From positions 1 through 57,572 of the forward strand of contig DATHJB010000203.1 in the NCBI GenBank assembly GCA_035316325.1: a stretch of 57,572 nt of DNA, given 5' to 3'. Positions 25,938 to 35,270 of this stretch are shown here, in pieces. The DNA comes from Acidimicrobiales bacterium (lineage in GTDB: Bacteria > Actinomycetota > Acidimicrobiia > Acidimicrobiales > VFJN01). The position numbers and the translations under genes were made by a program. The notes below the pieces were generated by a model that was given only the letters and a program-made list of their open reading frames with translations, ran no database searches and was not told the origin of the DNA. How positions within the stretch are numbered: the first letter of the stretch is position 1; every line of letters starts with the position of its first letter.

Positions 25938-27548
25938 ATGCTGGCGACGCATGGGGTGGGGACGGACGTGGTCGCGGAGCGGCCGGCAGAACGGCGCGTG
26001 CCCCGCGCCCTGGTCGTCGCGCTGGCCCTGACGCCGCCGCTCACGCAGTTCCTGTTCCTCCTGCTCAAGGATCGGGCGGAGTGGTTCCAGCTCTTCTCCG
26101 ACGACACCTTCTACTACTTCGGGGTGGCCCGGAACATCGGCACGGGCCACGGCTCCACGTTCACCGGCCTGGTGGACACCAACGGGTACCACCCCCTGTG
26201 GACCCTGGGCCTGGCGGGCCTGGCGTCGGTCCTCCGGTCGACGTCGTCGTTCGTCGTCGCCGTCGTCGCCCTGCAGAGCGTCATCTGGGTGGGCGTCGTG
26301 CGCGAGTGCCTGCGGATCGGCCGGGCCCTCGGGTCGGAGGCGTGCGCGGTGGCCGGCCTCGTGGCGCTGGGCACGCTGGCGGTGCTCACCGGGCAGCTGT
26401 CGTTCAGCGGGATGGAGTCCGCGCCTCTGCTCCTCTTCCTGCTCCTGGCGGTGCGGCTGTTCGTCGAGCGGACCGACGGGAACGACGCCCGCCGCGACTG
26501 GCTCGTGGGGCTCGCCCTCGCGCTGGCGTTCCTCAGCCGTCTCGACGCCCTGCTGACGATCGGGCCGCTGATGGCGGCGATGGCCCTCACCGGCCGGCCG
26601 CGGCCCGCGGCCCTCGCCCGCCGGCTCGCCGCGATCGCCGGCCCCACGGTCCTGGCGCTGCTGGTCTACGTCGCGGTCAACCTGTGGCTCTTCGACACGC
26701 CGACCCCCGTGTCGGGGCAGGCCAAGACGCTGGGCTCGTCCGGGCTCAACACGGAGCCGCTGACGCAGGCGCTCCAGGCCGGGATGGCGAGCGGCCGGCC
26801 GCTCTGGCTGGGAGCGTTGACGCTGGTGCTGCTCGCCGCGGTGACGATCGTCGGTGCGTGGCGCCAGGCGGAGGGGACCCGGCGGCTCCTCCACGCCGCG
26901 CTGGCCTTCGTCGCCGGCCAGTGCCTGCTCACGGCCTACCTGGTGGTTGCGACGACCTACCCGATCTGGCCCTGGTACCACTACAACCTCGCGCTCGTGG
27001 CCTTCTGCGCCACGACGCTCGGAGCACTGTGGCTGCTGCAGCGCTGGGGACGACGGGCGGCGTCGGCCGCCGAGCTCGTCGGCCTCGCCTTCTGCCTGAC
27101 CGTGGTGCCGGCGACGTTCCTGAGCAACTTCACCAACTCGCCGGTGTCGGCCGAGGCGGCCGCCTTCGTCGACCGGGAGCTCCCCGCCGACGCCACGCTG
27201 GCGATGGGCGACCGCGCCGGCTTGTTCGGCTACCTGGCCGACCGGCCGCTGCTCCACCTCGAAGGCCTGGTGGGTGACGCCGCCTGGCTCGACGACCTGC
27301 GCGCCGGCACCGAGCTCGAGCGGATGGATGCCGAGGGCGTCGACTACTACGTCTGGTACGGCCCCGACGAGAGCGAGCCCGTCACACTCGAGAACGGCCG
27401 GCCGTGCCGGGTCTTCCACGAGCCGCGCAACGCCGCGCAGCCGCTGTTCGACGTGACCGTGTGCGATGCCGACCTCGTCTACACCGACGAGGCGGACGAG
27501 CACTGGATCGCGATCTGGCGCTACCGGCCGGAGCTCAACCGACCGTGA
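25938..27548 (+). CDS. GT-C-like multi-pass membrane protein (copy 2)
   Basis: 536 residues, paralogous to the 19852 protein over its whole length. Shared blocks: SDDTFYYFGVARNIGTGHG near 54-72 with the DD pair and TNGYHPLW, GMESAPLLLFLLLAVRLF, VSGQAKTLG, YPIWPWYHYNL, and LAMGDRAGLFGYLADRPLLH with GVDYYVWYG. About ten membrane helices are followed by a roughly 120-residue soluble end. The likely role is transfer of a sugar or other group from a lipid carrier on the outer face of the membrane, judged only from topology and acidic loop. TAGTGT lies nine bases before the ATG. The stop codon overlaps the next gene (GTGA), so the two are coupled. It is divergent from the Wzc-like gene. Confidence 0.7.
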   Translation: MLATHGVGTDVVAERPAERRVPRALVVALALTPPLTQFLFLLLKDRAEWFQLFSDDTFYYFGVARNIGTGHGSTFTGLVDTNGYHPLWTLGLAGLASVLRSTSSFVVAVVALQSVIWVGVVRECLRIGRALGSEACAVAGLVALGTLAVLTGQLSFSGMESAPLLLFLLLAVRLFVERTDGNDARRDWLVGLALALAFLSRLDALLTIGPLMAAMALTGRPRPAALARRLAAIAGPTVLALLVYVAVNLWLFDTPTPVSGQAKTLGSSGLNTEPLTQALQAGMASGRPLWLGALTLVLLAAVTIVGAWRQAEGTRRLLHAALAFVAGQCLLTAYLVVATTYPIWPWYHYNLALVAFCATTLGALWLLQRWGRRAASAAELVGLAFCLTVVPATFLSNFTNSPVSAEAAAFVDRELPADATLAMGDRAGLFGYLADRPLLHLEGLVGDAAWLDDLRAGTELERMDAEGVDYYVWYGPDESEPVTLENGRPCRVFHEPRNAAQPLFDVTVCDADLVYTDEADEHWIAIWRYRPELNRP

Positions 27549-28990
27549 CCGCCGTCGACGCCCCGACCGACCTCGGGGAGCCGGAACGGGCCGCCGCACC
27601 GGCAACTCCGGACACCGAAGCGGAGCAGTCGACGGGCTGGCCGCTGCGGCTGAGCCTCCTCGGCCTGTTCACCATCTCCTTCAACTCCACCCGCATCGCC
27701 GGCTGGGCGATCTCCGATCTCCTCTTCGTCCTGGCGGCGTTCGTCATCGTGTTGAAGATCGTCGCCGGCGAGAGCCGCGACCTGGCCCCGGCGGCGAGCC
27801 GGCGCAGCCCCCGCATGGTGCTGGTCGGCACCCTCGTGCTGCTCACCGGGGGCACCATCTCGAGCCTCCTCGCGCCGGCGCCGGCCTCGTCGATGCTGGT
27901 CATGGCGCGCTTCGCCTGGCTGACGATCGTCTGGTTCTGGATCCTCCGCAGCGTGTGCCGATCCCGGGGCGACCTGTTCCGGATGGTGGCCGCCTGGCGC
28001 AACGGGCTCATCGTGAGCTCGATCGCCGCCCTGCTCGGCAGCATCGGCGTCCCGATGTTCGCCACCGACTACAACTACGGGCGCCAGGCGGCCTTCACGT
28101 TCCACCCCGGCGAGCTGATGAACTTCCTGCTGCCCGGGCTCCAGGTGGCCATCGCGGTGGCGTTGGTGCTGCCGGCCAGCCCGCGCAGCACGCGCACCGC
28201 CCGGTGGAGCTTCGCCGTCGCCGGCATGTTGAGCTACGCCCTCTTCACCACCGGATCGACGTCGGGCCTCGTCGCCACCGGTGGCGGCCTGGTGGGGATG
28301 GTCTGGGTGGCGGTCGCCGCCCGGATGCTCGCCCGACCGACCGCCGACGGCCGGCGCCAGCGACGGCGGAGCCGCTCACCGCTGACGATCATGGTCGGGG
28401 TCCTCATGATCCTGCTGGGGGTCAGCCTGCTCTACAACAGCAACCTGCCGATCCGCGAACGACTCGACCTCCTGCGCGAGGGCGACGCGGGGCTCGAGTC
28501 GAGCGTGGCGAGTCGGGAGCGGGCCAACGAGGACATCCTCAACGACCTGGACCACTACCTCCTGATCGGCCTCGGGCCGAACCTCCAGCTCGGCGCCACC
28601 GGTGCTTCCCGACCCGAGCAGCTCATGGTCACCATCCAGGGCGACCTGCACAACGGCGTCCACAACATGTGGCTGAAGATGGTCTACGAGGAGGGCATCC
28701 CGGCGCTGGTCGGCCTGTGGCTCATCCTGGGGGCCGTCACCCGGGCGGCCTACCGGCTGGTGCTGCGCACCCGGGGGACCGATCTCCACCCCCTCGCCAT
28801 CGGCCTCTTCGGTGGCTTCGTGGCCGTCAACGTGTCGTCGATGTTCGGCCCGGTCGCGTTCAGCCGGCACTTCTGGCTCCCCATCGCGCTCATCGGCTGC
28901 CTCTGGGAGGTGCGCCGCCGCGAGCTGCGCTCCGAGCCGCCGGCGCCCGCGCGATCCGTGGGCTCACCTGCGGATCGACCAGTACAGTAG
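27545..28990 (+). CDS. O-antigen ligase/polymerase-like membrane protein
   Basis: 481 residues with about eleven hydrophobic segments. GTG 27545 overlaps the upstream stop codon (GTGA). The large periplasmic loop after residue about 300 contains RERANEDILNDLDHYLLIGLGPN and the characteristic HNGVHNMWLKMVYEEGIPALVG, the H-N-x-E-x-G pattern of Wzy/WaaL-type proteins. These either polymerise repeat units or ligate finished polysaccharide. Given the flippase and co-polymerase beside it, a Wzy role in a Wzx/Wzy-dependent exopolysaccharide pathway is plausible, though polymerase and ligase cannot be told apart by sequence. Confidence 0.75.
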   Translation: MTAVDAPTDLGEPERAAAPATPDTEAEQSTGWPLRLSLLGLFTISFNSTRIAGWAISDLLFVLAAFVIVLKIVAGESRDLAPAASRRSPRMVLVGTLVLLTGGTISSLLAPAPASSMLVMARFAWLTIVWFWILRSVCRSRGDLFRMVAAWRNGLIVSSIAALLGSIGVPMFATDYNYGRQAAFTFHPGELMNFLLPGLQVAIAVALVLPASPRSTRTARWSFAVAGMLSYALFTTGSTSGLVATGGGLVGMVWVAVAARMLARPTADGRRQRRRSRSPLTIMVGVLMILLGVSLLYNSNLPIRERLDLLREGDAGLESSVASRERANEDILNDLDHYLLIGLGPNLQLGATGASRPEQLMVTIQGDLHNGVHNMWLKMVYEEGIPALVGLWLILGAVTRAAYRLVLRTRGTDLHPLAIGLFGGFVAVNVSSMFGPVAFSRHFWLPIALIGCLWEVRRRELRSEPPAPARSVGSPADRPVQ

Positions 28991-29016
28991 GACGATCGAG
29001 CAAGCCGGGGAGAGCG

Positions 29017-30363
29017 GTGCCAGCAGCCACGGGGCGACGCGGTCGAGCACGGGCGGGCCTGCGCGCGCGCGGCCTCTCGCGCCACCGCGTCTACGTCCTG
29101 GGCGACCAGGCGGCGTCGAGCCTCAGCAACGTGGCGGTGACGATCCTCGTCGCCAACGGCAGCTCCCAGGGCACCTTCGGCGCCTTCGCCCTGGCCATGG
29201 TGGCCTACCAGCTGGTCACCGGGGGCACGCGCGCGGTCGCCGGTGAGCCGCTGCTGTCCCTCTACGCCGACCAGGGGCCGCGGGCCCGTCGCGGCATCGT
29301 GTCCGACATCCACGGCACCGCCCTGTTCCTCGCGGTCGGCTGCTCGGTGGTGCTCGGCGGCGTCTCGCCGGTGCTCGGCGGCGAGTCCGGCTCCGCGCTG
29401 CTGGTCCTGGCGGCGGTGCTGCCGTTGGTCGTGCTCCAGGACACCTGGCGCTACCTGTTCGTGATCGACCGGCCCGCCGCGGCGCTGGCCATCGACCTCG
29501 TGTGGCTCGGCGGCCTGGGCCTGGCCCTCCCGCTCATCCCGGCCGGGGCGCCGGTGGGCCACTACGTGTGGGCCTGGGGCCTCGGCGGTGCCGCCGGAGC
29601 GGCCGCGGGCACGCTGCTGGGCTGGGGGCTGCCGGGGTGGCCGCACCCCTGGCGGTGGCTGGTGCAGCACCGCGACGTGTGCGCCCGCTACTTCGCCGAG
29701 TTCGTGACCGCGACAGGCGTGAGCCAGGCGGCGTTCGCCGGGTTGGCGGCGATCTCGGGGGCGGCGGCGCTCGGCGCGACGCGGGCGGCGTGGGTGGTCT
29801 TCGGTCCGCTGGCGGTGATCCACTCCGCGCTCTACATGCTGCTGGTGCCCGAAGGGGCCCGCCAGCGTCACGACCGGGCCCGGCTCCAGCGGAAGTTCCT
29901 GCTGGCATCGGCGGCGTCGATGGCAGTGGCGACCGTGTGGACGCTGGTCGCGCTGGGCCTGCCGACGGCGTGGGGCGTGAAGCTCTTCAGCGACACCTGG
30001 GCGGAGACGGACTCCCTGCTGGTGCCCATGGGGCTGGTGACGATCGCCGGTGGGGCGCTGAGCGGCGGGCTGCTGGGCCTGCGGGCCCTGGGCGACGCCC
30101 GGCGCAGCCTGCGGGCGCGGCTGTGGTCGACGCCCCTGTTGGCCGGGCTGCCGCTCGCCGGTGCGGTGCTCGCCGACGCGACGGGCTTCGTGCTGGGCTG
30201 GGCGCTCGGCAACGCCGTCGCCGCCGGCATCTGGTGGACCCTGTTCCGTGAGGTACCGACCGCCGCACCGGAACCAGACGACCCCGCGCCCGGCGAACCC
30301 GGCCGGAACAACGGGCGCGGCACGCCGACGTCGGCGAAGCAGGAGGTAGGAGCACGACCATGA
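29017..30363 (+). CDS. Wzx-like polysaccharide flippase
   Basis: 448 residues, almost entirely hydrophobic, with about 12-14 helices as in the MATE/MVF/Wzx superfamily. The first helix begins VLGDQAASSLSNVAVTILVA, the usual opening of polysaccharide-export flippases, and the centre has FVTATGVSQAAFAGLAAISG. Such proteins flip undecaprenyl-linked oligosaccharide units to the outer leaflet. The start is GTG 29017 with GGGGAGAG just upstream. TACAGT at 28983-28988, overlapping the previous stop codon, could be an internal promoter. The 3' end overlaps the next glycosyltransferase by 4 bp (ATGA). Confidence 0.75.
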   Translation: MPAATGRRGRARAGLRARGLSRHRVYVLGDQAASSLSNVAVTILVANGSSQGTFGAFALAMVAYQLVTGGTRAVAGEPLLSLYADQGPRARRGIVSDIHGTALFLAVGCSVVLGGVSPVLGGESGSALLVLAAVLPLVVLQDTWRYLFVIDRPAAALAIDLVWLGGLGLALPLIPAGAPVGHYVWAWGLGGAAGAAAGTLLGWGLPGWPHPWRWLVQHRDVCARYFAEFVTATGVSQAAFAGLAAISGAAALGATRAAWVVFGPLAVIHSALYMLLVPEGARQRHDRARLQRKFLLASAASMAVATVWTLVALGLPTAWGVKLFSDTWAETDSLLVPMGLVTIAGGALSGGLLGLRALGDARRSLRARLWSTPLLAGLPLAGAVLADATGFVLGWALGNAVAAGIWWTLFREVPTAAPEPDDPAPGEPGRNNGRGTPTSAKQEVGARP

Positions 30364-31466
30364 CCGTCCGGCGACGTCCCCGTGTCGCGGTGCTCTGGGC
30401 GCGGCTCAGCGGCTACTTCCACGCCTGCCTGCGCGCCCTCGACAGCGAAGCCGATCTGCTCGTCGTCCACAAGCAGGGCGAGCCCGACGCGCCCTTCGAC
30501 CCCGGCGCCGTGACCGCCGGCCTGCGTACCCAAGACTGGGGCGGCGACGGTCCCGACGCCGACGCCCTCGAACGCCTGCTGGCCGACTTCGACCCCGACG
30601 CCATCGTGGTCTGCTCGTGGAACGTCGCCGCCTACCGCCAGGTGTGTCGCACCCGCCAGGGCCGGACGCTGCGCATCGTCGCCATGGACAACCAGTGGCG
30701 CGGCACCCCCAAGCAGTGGGCCGGGGTTGCGTCGTCGCGGTTCCTGCTCGAGCCCACCTACGACGCCGCCTGGGTGTGCGACGAGCGGCAGGCCGACTTC
30801 GCGGGCCGGCTCGGCTACCCGGTCGAGCGCCTGCTCTGGGGCCTCTACAGCGGCGACCACCCCCGGTTCGCCGCGGTCGCCCGGGCGCGGGGCACCGCGC
30901 TACCGCCGCCCGCGTTCCTGTTCGTCGGGCGGCTGGTCCCCGAGAAGGGCGTCGACGTGCTCGCCGCGGCCTACCGCCGCTACCGCGGCCTGGTGGACGA
31001 CCCGTGGCCGCTGATGATCTCCGGCACCGGCCCCGACCAGCACCTCCTCGACGAGGTCGACGGGGTGAAGCAGCTCGGCTTCGTGCAGCCCGCCGACGTG
31101 CCCGACGTGTTCGCCGCCGCCGGCTGCCTGGTGCTGCCCAGCCGCTTCGAGCCGTGGGCGGTGGTGATCCACGAGGCCGCGGCCGCCGGGCTGCCGATCG
31201 TGTGCAGCCGGGCCTGCGGCGCCTCCGCCCGCCTGGTGCTCGACAGCTACAACGGCGTCGTGGTCACCGACGGCGATGCCGAGGCGCTGGCCCGCGCGCT
31301 GTTGCGCATCCACCGGACCGACGACGACGAGCGCCGGGCCATGGGCGTGGCCAGCGAGTCGCTCGCGGCGCAGTACAGCCCGGAGCAGTGGTCCGGGCGG
31401 CTGCTCCGGCGCATCCCGGAGCTGCGCGAGCTGGTCGGCCTGCCGCCCACGCCCTGGGCCGGGTGA
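30360..31466 (+). CDS. GT4-family glycosyltransferase
   Basis: 368 residues, GT-B fold. The N-terminal acceptor domain is short (RVAVLWARLSGYFHACLRAL). The donor domain has FLFVGRLVPEKGVDVLAAAY near 182-201, ISGTGPDQHLLDEV and the EX7E motif FEPWAVVIHEAAAAGLP, which binds the nucleotide-sugar. It acts in the cytoplasm on a polyprenyl-linked acceptor, presumably building the repeat unit exported by the neighbouring flippase. ATG overlaps the flippase stop codon. Donor sugar unknown. The next gene is convergent, 19 bp away. Confidence 0.85.
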   Translation: MTVRRRPRVAVLWARLSGYFHACLRALDSEADLLVVHKQGEPDAPFDPGAVTAGLRTQDWGGDGPDADALERLLADFDPDAIVVCSWNVAAYRQVCRTRQGRTLRIVAMDNQWRGTPKQWAGVASSRFLLEPTYDAAWVCDERQADFAGRLGYPVERLLWGLYSGDHPRFAAVARARGTALPPPAFLFVGRLVPEKGVDVLAAAYRRYRGLVDDPWPLMISGTGPDQHLLDEVDGVKQLGFVQPADVPDVFAAAGCLVLPSRFEPWAVVIHEAAAAGLPIVCSRACGASARLVLDSYNGVVVTDGDAEALARALLRIHRTDDDERRAMGVASESLAAQYSPEQWSGRLLRRIPELRELVGLPPTPWAG

Positions 31467-31485
31467 CCCCGGCGTTCAGGGGGAC

Positions 31486-32775
31486 TCAGACGGTCAGGTC
31501 GATGGTCCGGGCCGACCCGAGGGCTTGCCCGATGACGTCGACGAAGCGGTCGGTCACCACGTCGGTGTCGAACGTCGCCTCGGCGTAGGACCGGGCGCAG
31601 CGGCCGGCCACCTGGCGCAGGCGGCTGTCGTTGCGCAGCTGCTTGGCAGCCAGGAGGAACGCCTCGACGTCGGTGGGCGGCACCACCAGGCCTGCACCCG
31701 ACCGCTCGACGGTGCGCGCCGCCAGGTTCTCCGACGGGATCGCCCCGAGGATCGGCCGGCCCGCGCACAGGTACGACAACACCTTCGACGGCACCGAGAA
31801 GGTCCCGGCGCTCGGCTCCAGCAGCGCCACCAGCGTGTCGGCGGCACCGAGGATGTCGGGGAACTGCTCGAACGGCTGGAACGGCAGCAGCCGGAGGTTC
31901 GGCAGCGGCCGCTCGGCCAGCATCGCCCGGAGCCGCTGCTCCCCCATGCCCTCGGAGATCACCACGACGTCGGCGTCGTCGGTGTGCTGCGCCGCCAGCT
32001 CGAAGAGCAGCTCGGGGCGGTGCTTCAGCCCCAGCGTGCCCGAGTAGAGGAACACGAAGCGGTCGTCCGCGATGCCCTGCTCCCGGCGCCACGCGTTCTC
32101 CCGCGCCCGCTCGGGCAGGTCGGCGAGCGGCGCCCAGTTCTCGATCACCGTGCAGCGCTCGCGCTCGACCCCCCAGCGGTCGAGCAGGGGCTGGAAGTCC
32201 TCGGTGATCGGCACGACGGCGGCCGCCTGCCGGACCAGCGAGCGCTCCAGCGACTCCGACCCGTAGCCCGCGAGCTTGCCGGCGGTGCCGCCGAGGCGCT
32301 GCGCCGCCGCGGCCCTGATCGCCACGCTGTAGAGGTCCTGCAGCCAGAACACCCAGGGCACGCCCTGCTGGCGGCACCACGAGGCGACCACGCGCTGCAC
32401 CACGATCGGCATGTTGCACACCACGACCACGTCGGGCCCGAACTCCTCGGCCAGCGCCGTGAAGCGGCGGCCGTAGGCGATCTCCTGACTGACGCGCCGC
32501 AGCGGCGAGTACTTCGCGAACGTGGCGCCCATGCTCAGGCTGACGACGGAGACGTCACCGTCGTCCGCATCCACGTCGAAGCGGCCCTTGCCGCCCCGGT
32601 AGCTCTCGCAGTAGGTGTGCAGCACCGTGTGGCCGCGCCGGCCGAGCGCCCGCGTGAGATCCATGGGGAAGGCGTGCCCGGCGAAGTCGTGCAACAGCAC
32701 GCGTGTCGCCTTCGTTCCGGCGGAGATCTTCCCCTTGTCCCCTGCCAGACCGAACCCAGTTCCTCGGAGCGACAT
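31486..32775 (-). CDS. WbuB-like GT4 glycosyltransferase
   Basis: 429 residues of the WbuB/WcaI-type group. After a poorly conserved start comes VLLHDFAGHAFPMDLTRALGRRG, the acceptor-side Rossmann core. The donor half has FVFLYSGTLGLKHRPELL, VVISEGMGEQRLR, LPFQPFEQFPDILGAAD and FSVPSKVLSYLCAGRPILG. Here the canonical second Glu of EX7E is replaced by the PSKVLSYL pattern that this group uses. The likely substrate is a lipid-linked oligosaccharide at the cytoplasmic face. ATG 32775 has GGAGGG about nine bases upstream. The 210-bp region to the divergent 32986 gene is relatively AT-rich and should hold both promoters. Confidence 0.8.
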   Translation of the reverse strand: MSLRGTGFGLAGDKGKISAGTKATRVLLHDFAGHAFPMDLTRALGRRGHTVLHTYCESYRGGKGRFDVDADDGDVSVVSLSMGATFAKYSPLRRVSQEIAYGRRFTALAEEFGPDVVVVCNMPIVVQRVVASWCRQQGVPWVFWLQDLYSVAIRAAAAQRLGGTAGKLAGYGSESLERSLVRQAAAVVPITEDFQPLLDRWGVERERCTVIENWAPLADLPERARENAWRREQGIADDRFVFLYSGTLGLKHRPELLFELAAQHTDDADVVVISEGMGEQRLRAMLAERPLPNLRLLPFQPFEQFPDILGAADTLVALLEPSAGTFSVPSKVLSYLCAGRPILGAIPSENLAARTVERSGAGLVVPPTDVEAFLLAAKQLRNDSRLRQVAGRCARSYAEATFDTDVVTDRFVDVIGQALGSARTIDLTV

Positions 32776-32985
32776 CGAGGTGTTCCCTCCCCAAACCTGC
32801 TGATGCTCCCAGCGTTTCCCAGCACTCTCCGACGGTCAGGTCCCCCAGTGATCGGACCTCACGATCAGTTAGCTACCACAGAGTAAGTTAGTGAGGCTGC
32901 GGCGTCCACCAGTGTTGCATGCGTCGCCGGGCGCCCGATGGGGACAGCGTGAACACTGCGGGTCTTCCGATTAACGTCGGCCGCC

Positions 32986-34212
32986 TTGCGGGTGCTGGTC
33001 GTCCACAACGGCTACTCGTCGCGGGTCCCGTCCGGCGAGAACCTGGCGGTGCACGACGAGATGGCCTGGCTCGCCGATGCCGGCGTCGACGTCGTGACCC
33101 ACGAGGCGAGCAACGACGACGTGTTCGGCACTGGGTCGGCGCAGCGGGCGCGCCAGGCGGTCGAGGCCGTGTGGTCGGTGTCGCAGCAGCGCCGCCTCGA
33201 CCGGGCCGTCACCGAGCACCGGCCCGACGTGGTCCACGTGCACAACCTGTTCCCGCTGCTGTCGGCGAGCGTGCCGTGGCGGGCCCTGCGCCGTGACCTC
33301 CCGGTGGTGTGGACCGTGCACAACCGGCGGGTGCGCTGCGTGGGCGGCACCAACTTCCGCGCCGGCGAGGCCTGCGAGCTGTGCACCACCGGATGGCGCC
33401 TGCCCGGCATCCGCCACGCCTGCTACGGCGAATCGAAGGTGGCGAGCGCACTGGTCACGGCGTCGTCGTCGCTGTTCGCCGCCCTGGCCCGGCGCCGCGT
33501 CACCGCGGTCGCCATCAGCGGGGCCGTGCGGCAGTGGCTCGTCGACGACGCCGGCTTCCGGCCCGAGCGGGTGACGGTGAAGTACAACGGCGTCGCTCCC
33601 CCGGCAGTCGACGCCGGCGTCGTGCCCCCCGCGTCGAGCCGGGCCTTCGTGTTCGTGGGCTCGCTCGGCGCCCACAAGGGCGTGCGGCACCTGCTCGAAG
33701 CCTGGCAGCACGACGCCGTACCCGCCGACGCCACGCTGCACATCGCCGGCGCCGGGCCGCTGGACGACGAGGTGCAACAGGCCGCCGCTGCCGACCCGCG
33801 CATCACCTGGCACGGCCGCCTCCCCGTCGACGAGGTGCAGAAGCTCATGGCCACGGCCCGGGCGGTGGTGGTCCCGTCGCTGTGGCAGGAGCCGTTCGGC
33901 CGGGTCGCCGCGGAGGCGCTGGCCTGCGGGCGGCCGGTGATCACCACCGGCTTCGCCGGCCTTTCGGAGATCGTCGACGAGGAGTGCGGCTGGATCACCG
34001 GCGGCGCCGTCGAGACCCTCGCCGCCGCGATCGCCACCGCGGCCGGCGCCGACGACGAGGTGGCGCGACGGGGGGCCGCGGCCGCCGCGCGCTACCGGGA
34101 ACGCTTCAGCCCCGCCGCGACGACCCGGGCGCTGCTGGACATCTACGAGAGCTGCACCAGGAAACGAACCGCGGGTAAGTCGCCCGGGCCAATACGGGCG
34201 AGGAGGCAGTAG
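32986..34212 (+). CDS. GT4-family glycosyltransferase
   Basis: 408 residues. The N-terminus RVLVVHNGYSSRVPSGENLAV and the DVVHVHNLFPLLSAS segment are typical. A cysteine-rich insert (RCVGGTNFRAGEACELC, then HACYGES) is shared by a subgroup of GT4 enzymes that may bind a metal there. The donor domain has FVFVGSLGAHKGVRHLLEAW, GAGPLDDEV and the EX7E motif QEPFGRVAAEALACGRPV. It begins with TTG at 32986, eight bases after TAACGT and with no ribosome site, so it may be leaderless. A possible promoter for the next gene (TAGGGT, 34210-34215) overlaps its stop codon. Confidence 0.85.
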   Translation: MRVLVVHNGYSSRVPSGENLAVHDEMAWLADAGVDVVTHEASNDDVFGTGSAQRARQAVEAVWSVSQQRRLDRAVTEHRPDVVHVHNLFPLLSASVPWRALRRDLPVVWTVHNRRVRCVGGTNFRAGEACELCTTGWRLPGIRHACYGESKVASALVTASSSLFAALARRRVTAVAISGAVRQWLVDDAGFRPERVTVKYNGVAPPAVDAGVVPPASSRAFVFVGSLGAHKGVRHLLEAWQHDAVPADATLHIAGAGPLDDEVQQAAAADPRITWHGRLPVDEVQKLMATARAVVVPSLWQEPFGRVAAEALACGRPVITTGFAGLSEIVDEECGWITGGAVETLAAAIATAAGADDEVARRGAAAAARYRERFSPAATTRALLDIYESCTRKRTAGKSPGPIRARRQ

Positions 34213-34262
34213 GGTCACCACAGGTCCGTGCTGGGGTGCCGGACGGTTGGGGGAAGGCGATC

Positions 34263-35270
34263 GTGGATTCGATTGTCGGACAGATCGGCCGAGACGAGAG
34301 CGACGCGGGGTCGCGCGCTCCGGAGGCCACCACCCCCGATCACCCGATCACCCGGCCGGGCCCGACGTGGCTCCGCCGGCACGTGCAGCTCCTCGTGCTG
34401 CTGGACATCCTGTCGGTGGCGATCGCGACCCTGTCGGCGAAGATCCTGTCGTTCGGGCCCGGTCCGTCGGGCCTGACCGTGCGCAACACGGAGATCCCCT
34501 ACAACGCGATCACGCTGATCACCGTCCCGGCATGGCTGGTGGTGCTCGGCACCAGCCGCACCTACGACGTCGGCCCCTTCGGCACCGGGAGCAGGGAGAT
34601 GCGGCGGGTGGTGAGCGCCGCGGCCCACTTCCTGGCGCTGCTCGCCGTCGCCTACTACGTGGTGCACCTGGAGCGCCTCGGCCGCGGCTTCCTGATCATG
34701 ATCGTGCCGCTGGCGACGGCCCTCACGCTGACCGGCCGCTTCGGCGCCCGGGGCTGGCTGCGCGTGCAGCGCTCGCGGGGCCAGGCGATGCGGCGCGCCG
34801 TCGTGCTGGGGCCCCGGCGTCAGGCCCGGCTGCTCGCCGACCACCTCCTGGACCACCCCGGCGCCGGCGTCGTGCCCGTGGCCGCCCTGGTGCCCGGCGA
34901 CACCGTCGGGCTTGCCACCGACACCGGGGAGGTACCCGTGGTCGGCACGCCCGACGACGTGCTCGGCGCCCTCGGCGACGTCCAGGCCGACCTGCTGCTG
35001 ATCACCGGCAGCCTGGCGCCCGGCGAGCTGCGCAAGCTCACCTGGCAGCTGGAGGGCACCGGGATCGACGTGCTCGTGGCGCCCACCGTGGGGCGCATCA
35101 CCATCCCGCAGCTCGACGTGCGGCCGATCGCCGGCCTGCCGCTGCTCTACGTCGACCGGTCGTATCTGGCCCCGGCGGCCCTGGTCACGGCCCCCGCCGC
35201 CTCGCCGCCGGCCCCGACCCCCGTCGTCGAGCCGCTCAGCGCCGGCCGGGCGGAGCCGGTGGAGGAGTGA
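34263..35270 (+). CDS. Polyprenyl glycosylphosphotransferase homologue lacking the catalytic domain
   Basis: 335 residues from GTG 34263 (GGGGGAAGG upstream; GTG 34236 would add nine). It matches the N-terminal part of WbaP/EpsE-type initiating transferases: four to five membrane helices (about 40-170), then a CoA-binding-3-like Rossmann domain with RRAVVLGPRRQARLLADHLL, VPVVGTPDDVLGAL and the family exit motif RPIAGLPLLYVDR. In normal members this is followed at once by a membrane helix and the sugar-transferase domain with KRLFD, ExR and DE motifs. Here the chain ends in an Ala/Pro tail instead. It therefore cannot prime repeat-unit synthesis unless a partner supplies catalysis. The last 35 bp overlap hspR on the other strand. 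Confidence 0.7.
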   Translation: MDSIVGQIGRDESDAGSRAPEATTPDHPITRPGPTWLRRHVQLLVLLDILSVAIATLSAKILSFGPGPSGLTVRNTEIPYNAITLITVPAWLVVLGTSRTYDVGPFGTGSREMRRVVSAAAHFLALLAVAYYVVHLERLGRGFLIMIVPLATALTLTGRFGARGWLRVQRSRGQAMRRAVVLGPRRQARLLADHLLDHPGAGVVPVAALVPGDTVGLATDTGEVPVVGTPDDVLGALGDVQADLLLITGSLAPGELRKLTWQLEGTGIDVLVAPTVGRITIPQLDVRPIAGLPLLYVDRSYLAPAALVTAPAASPPAPTPVVEPLSAGRAEPVEE

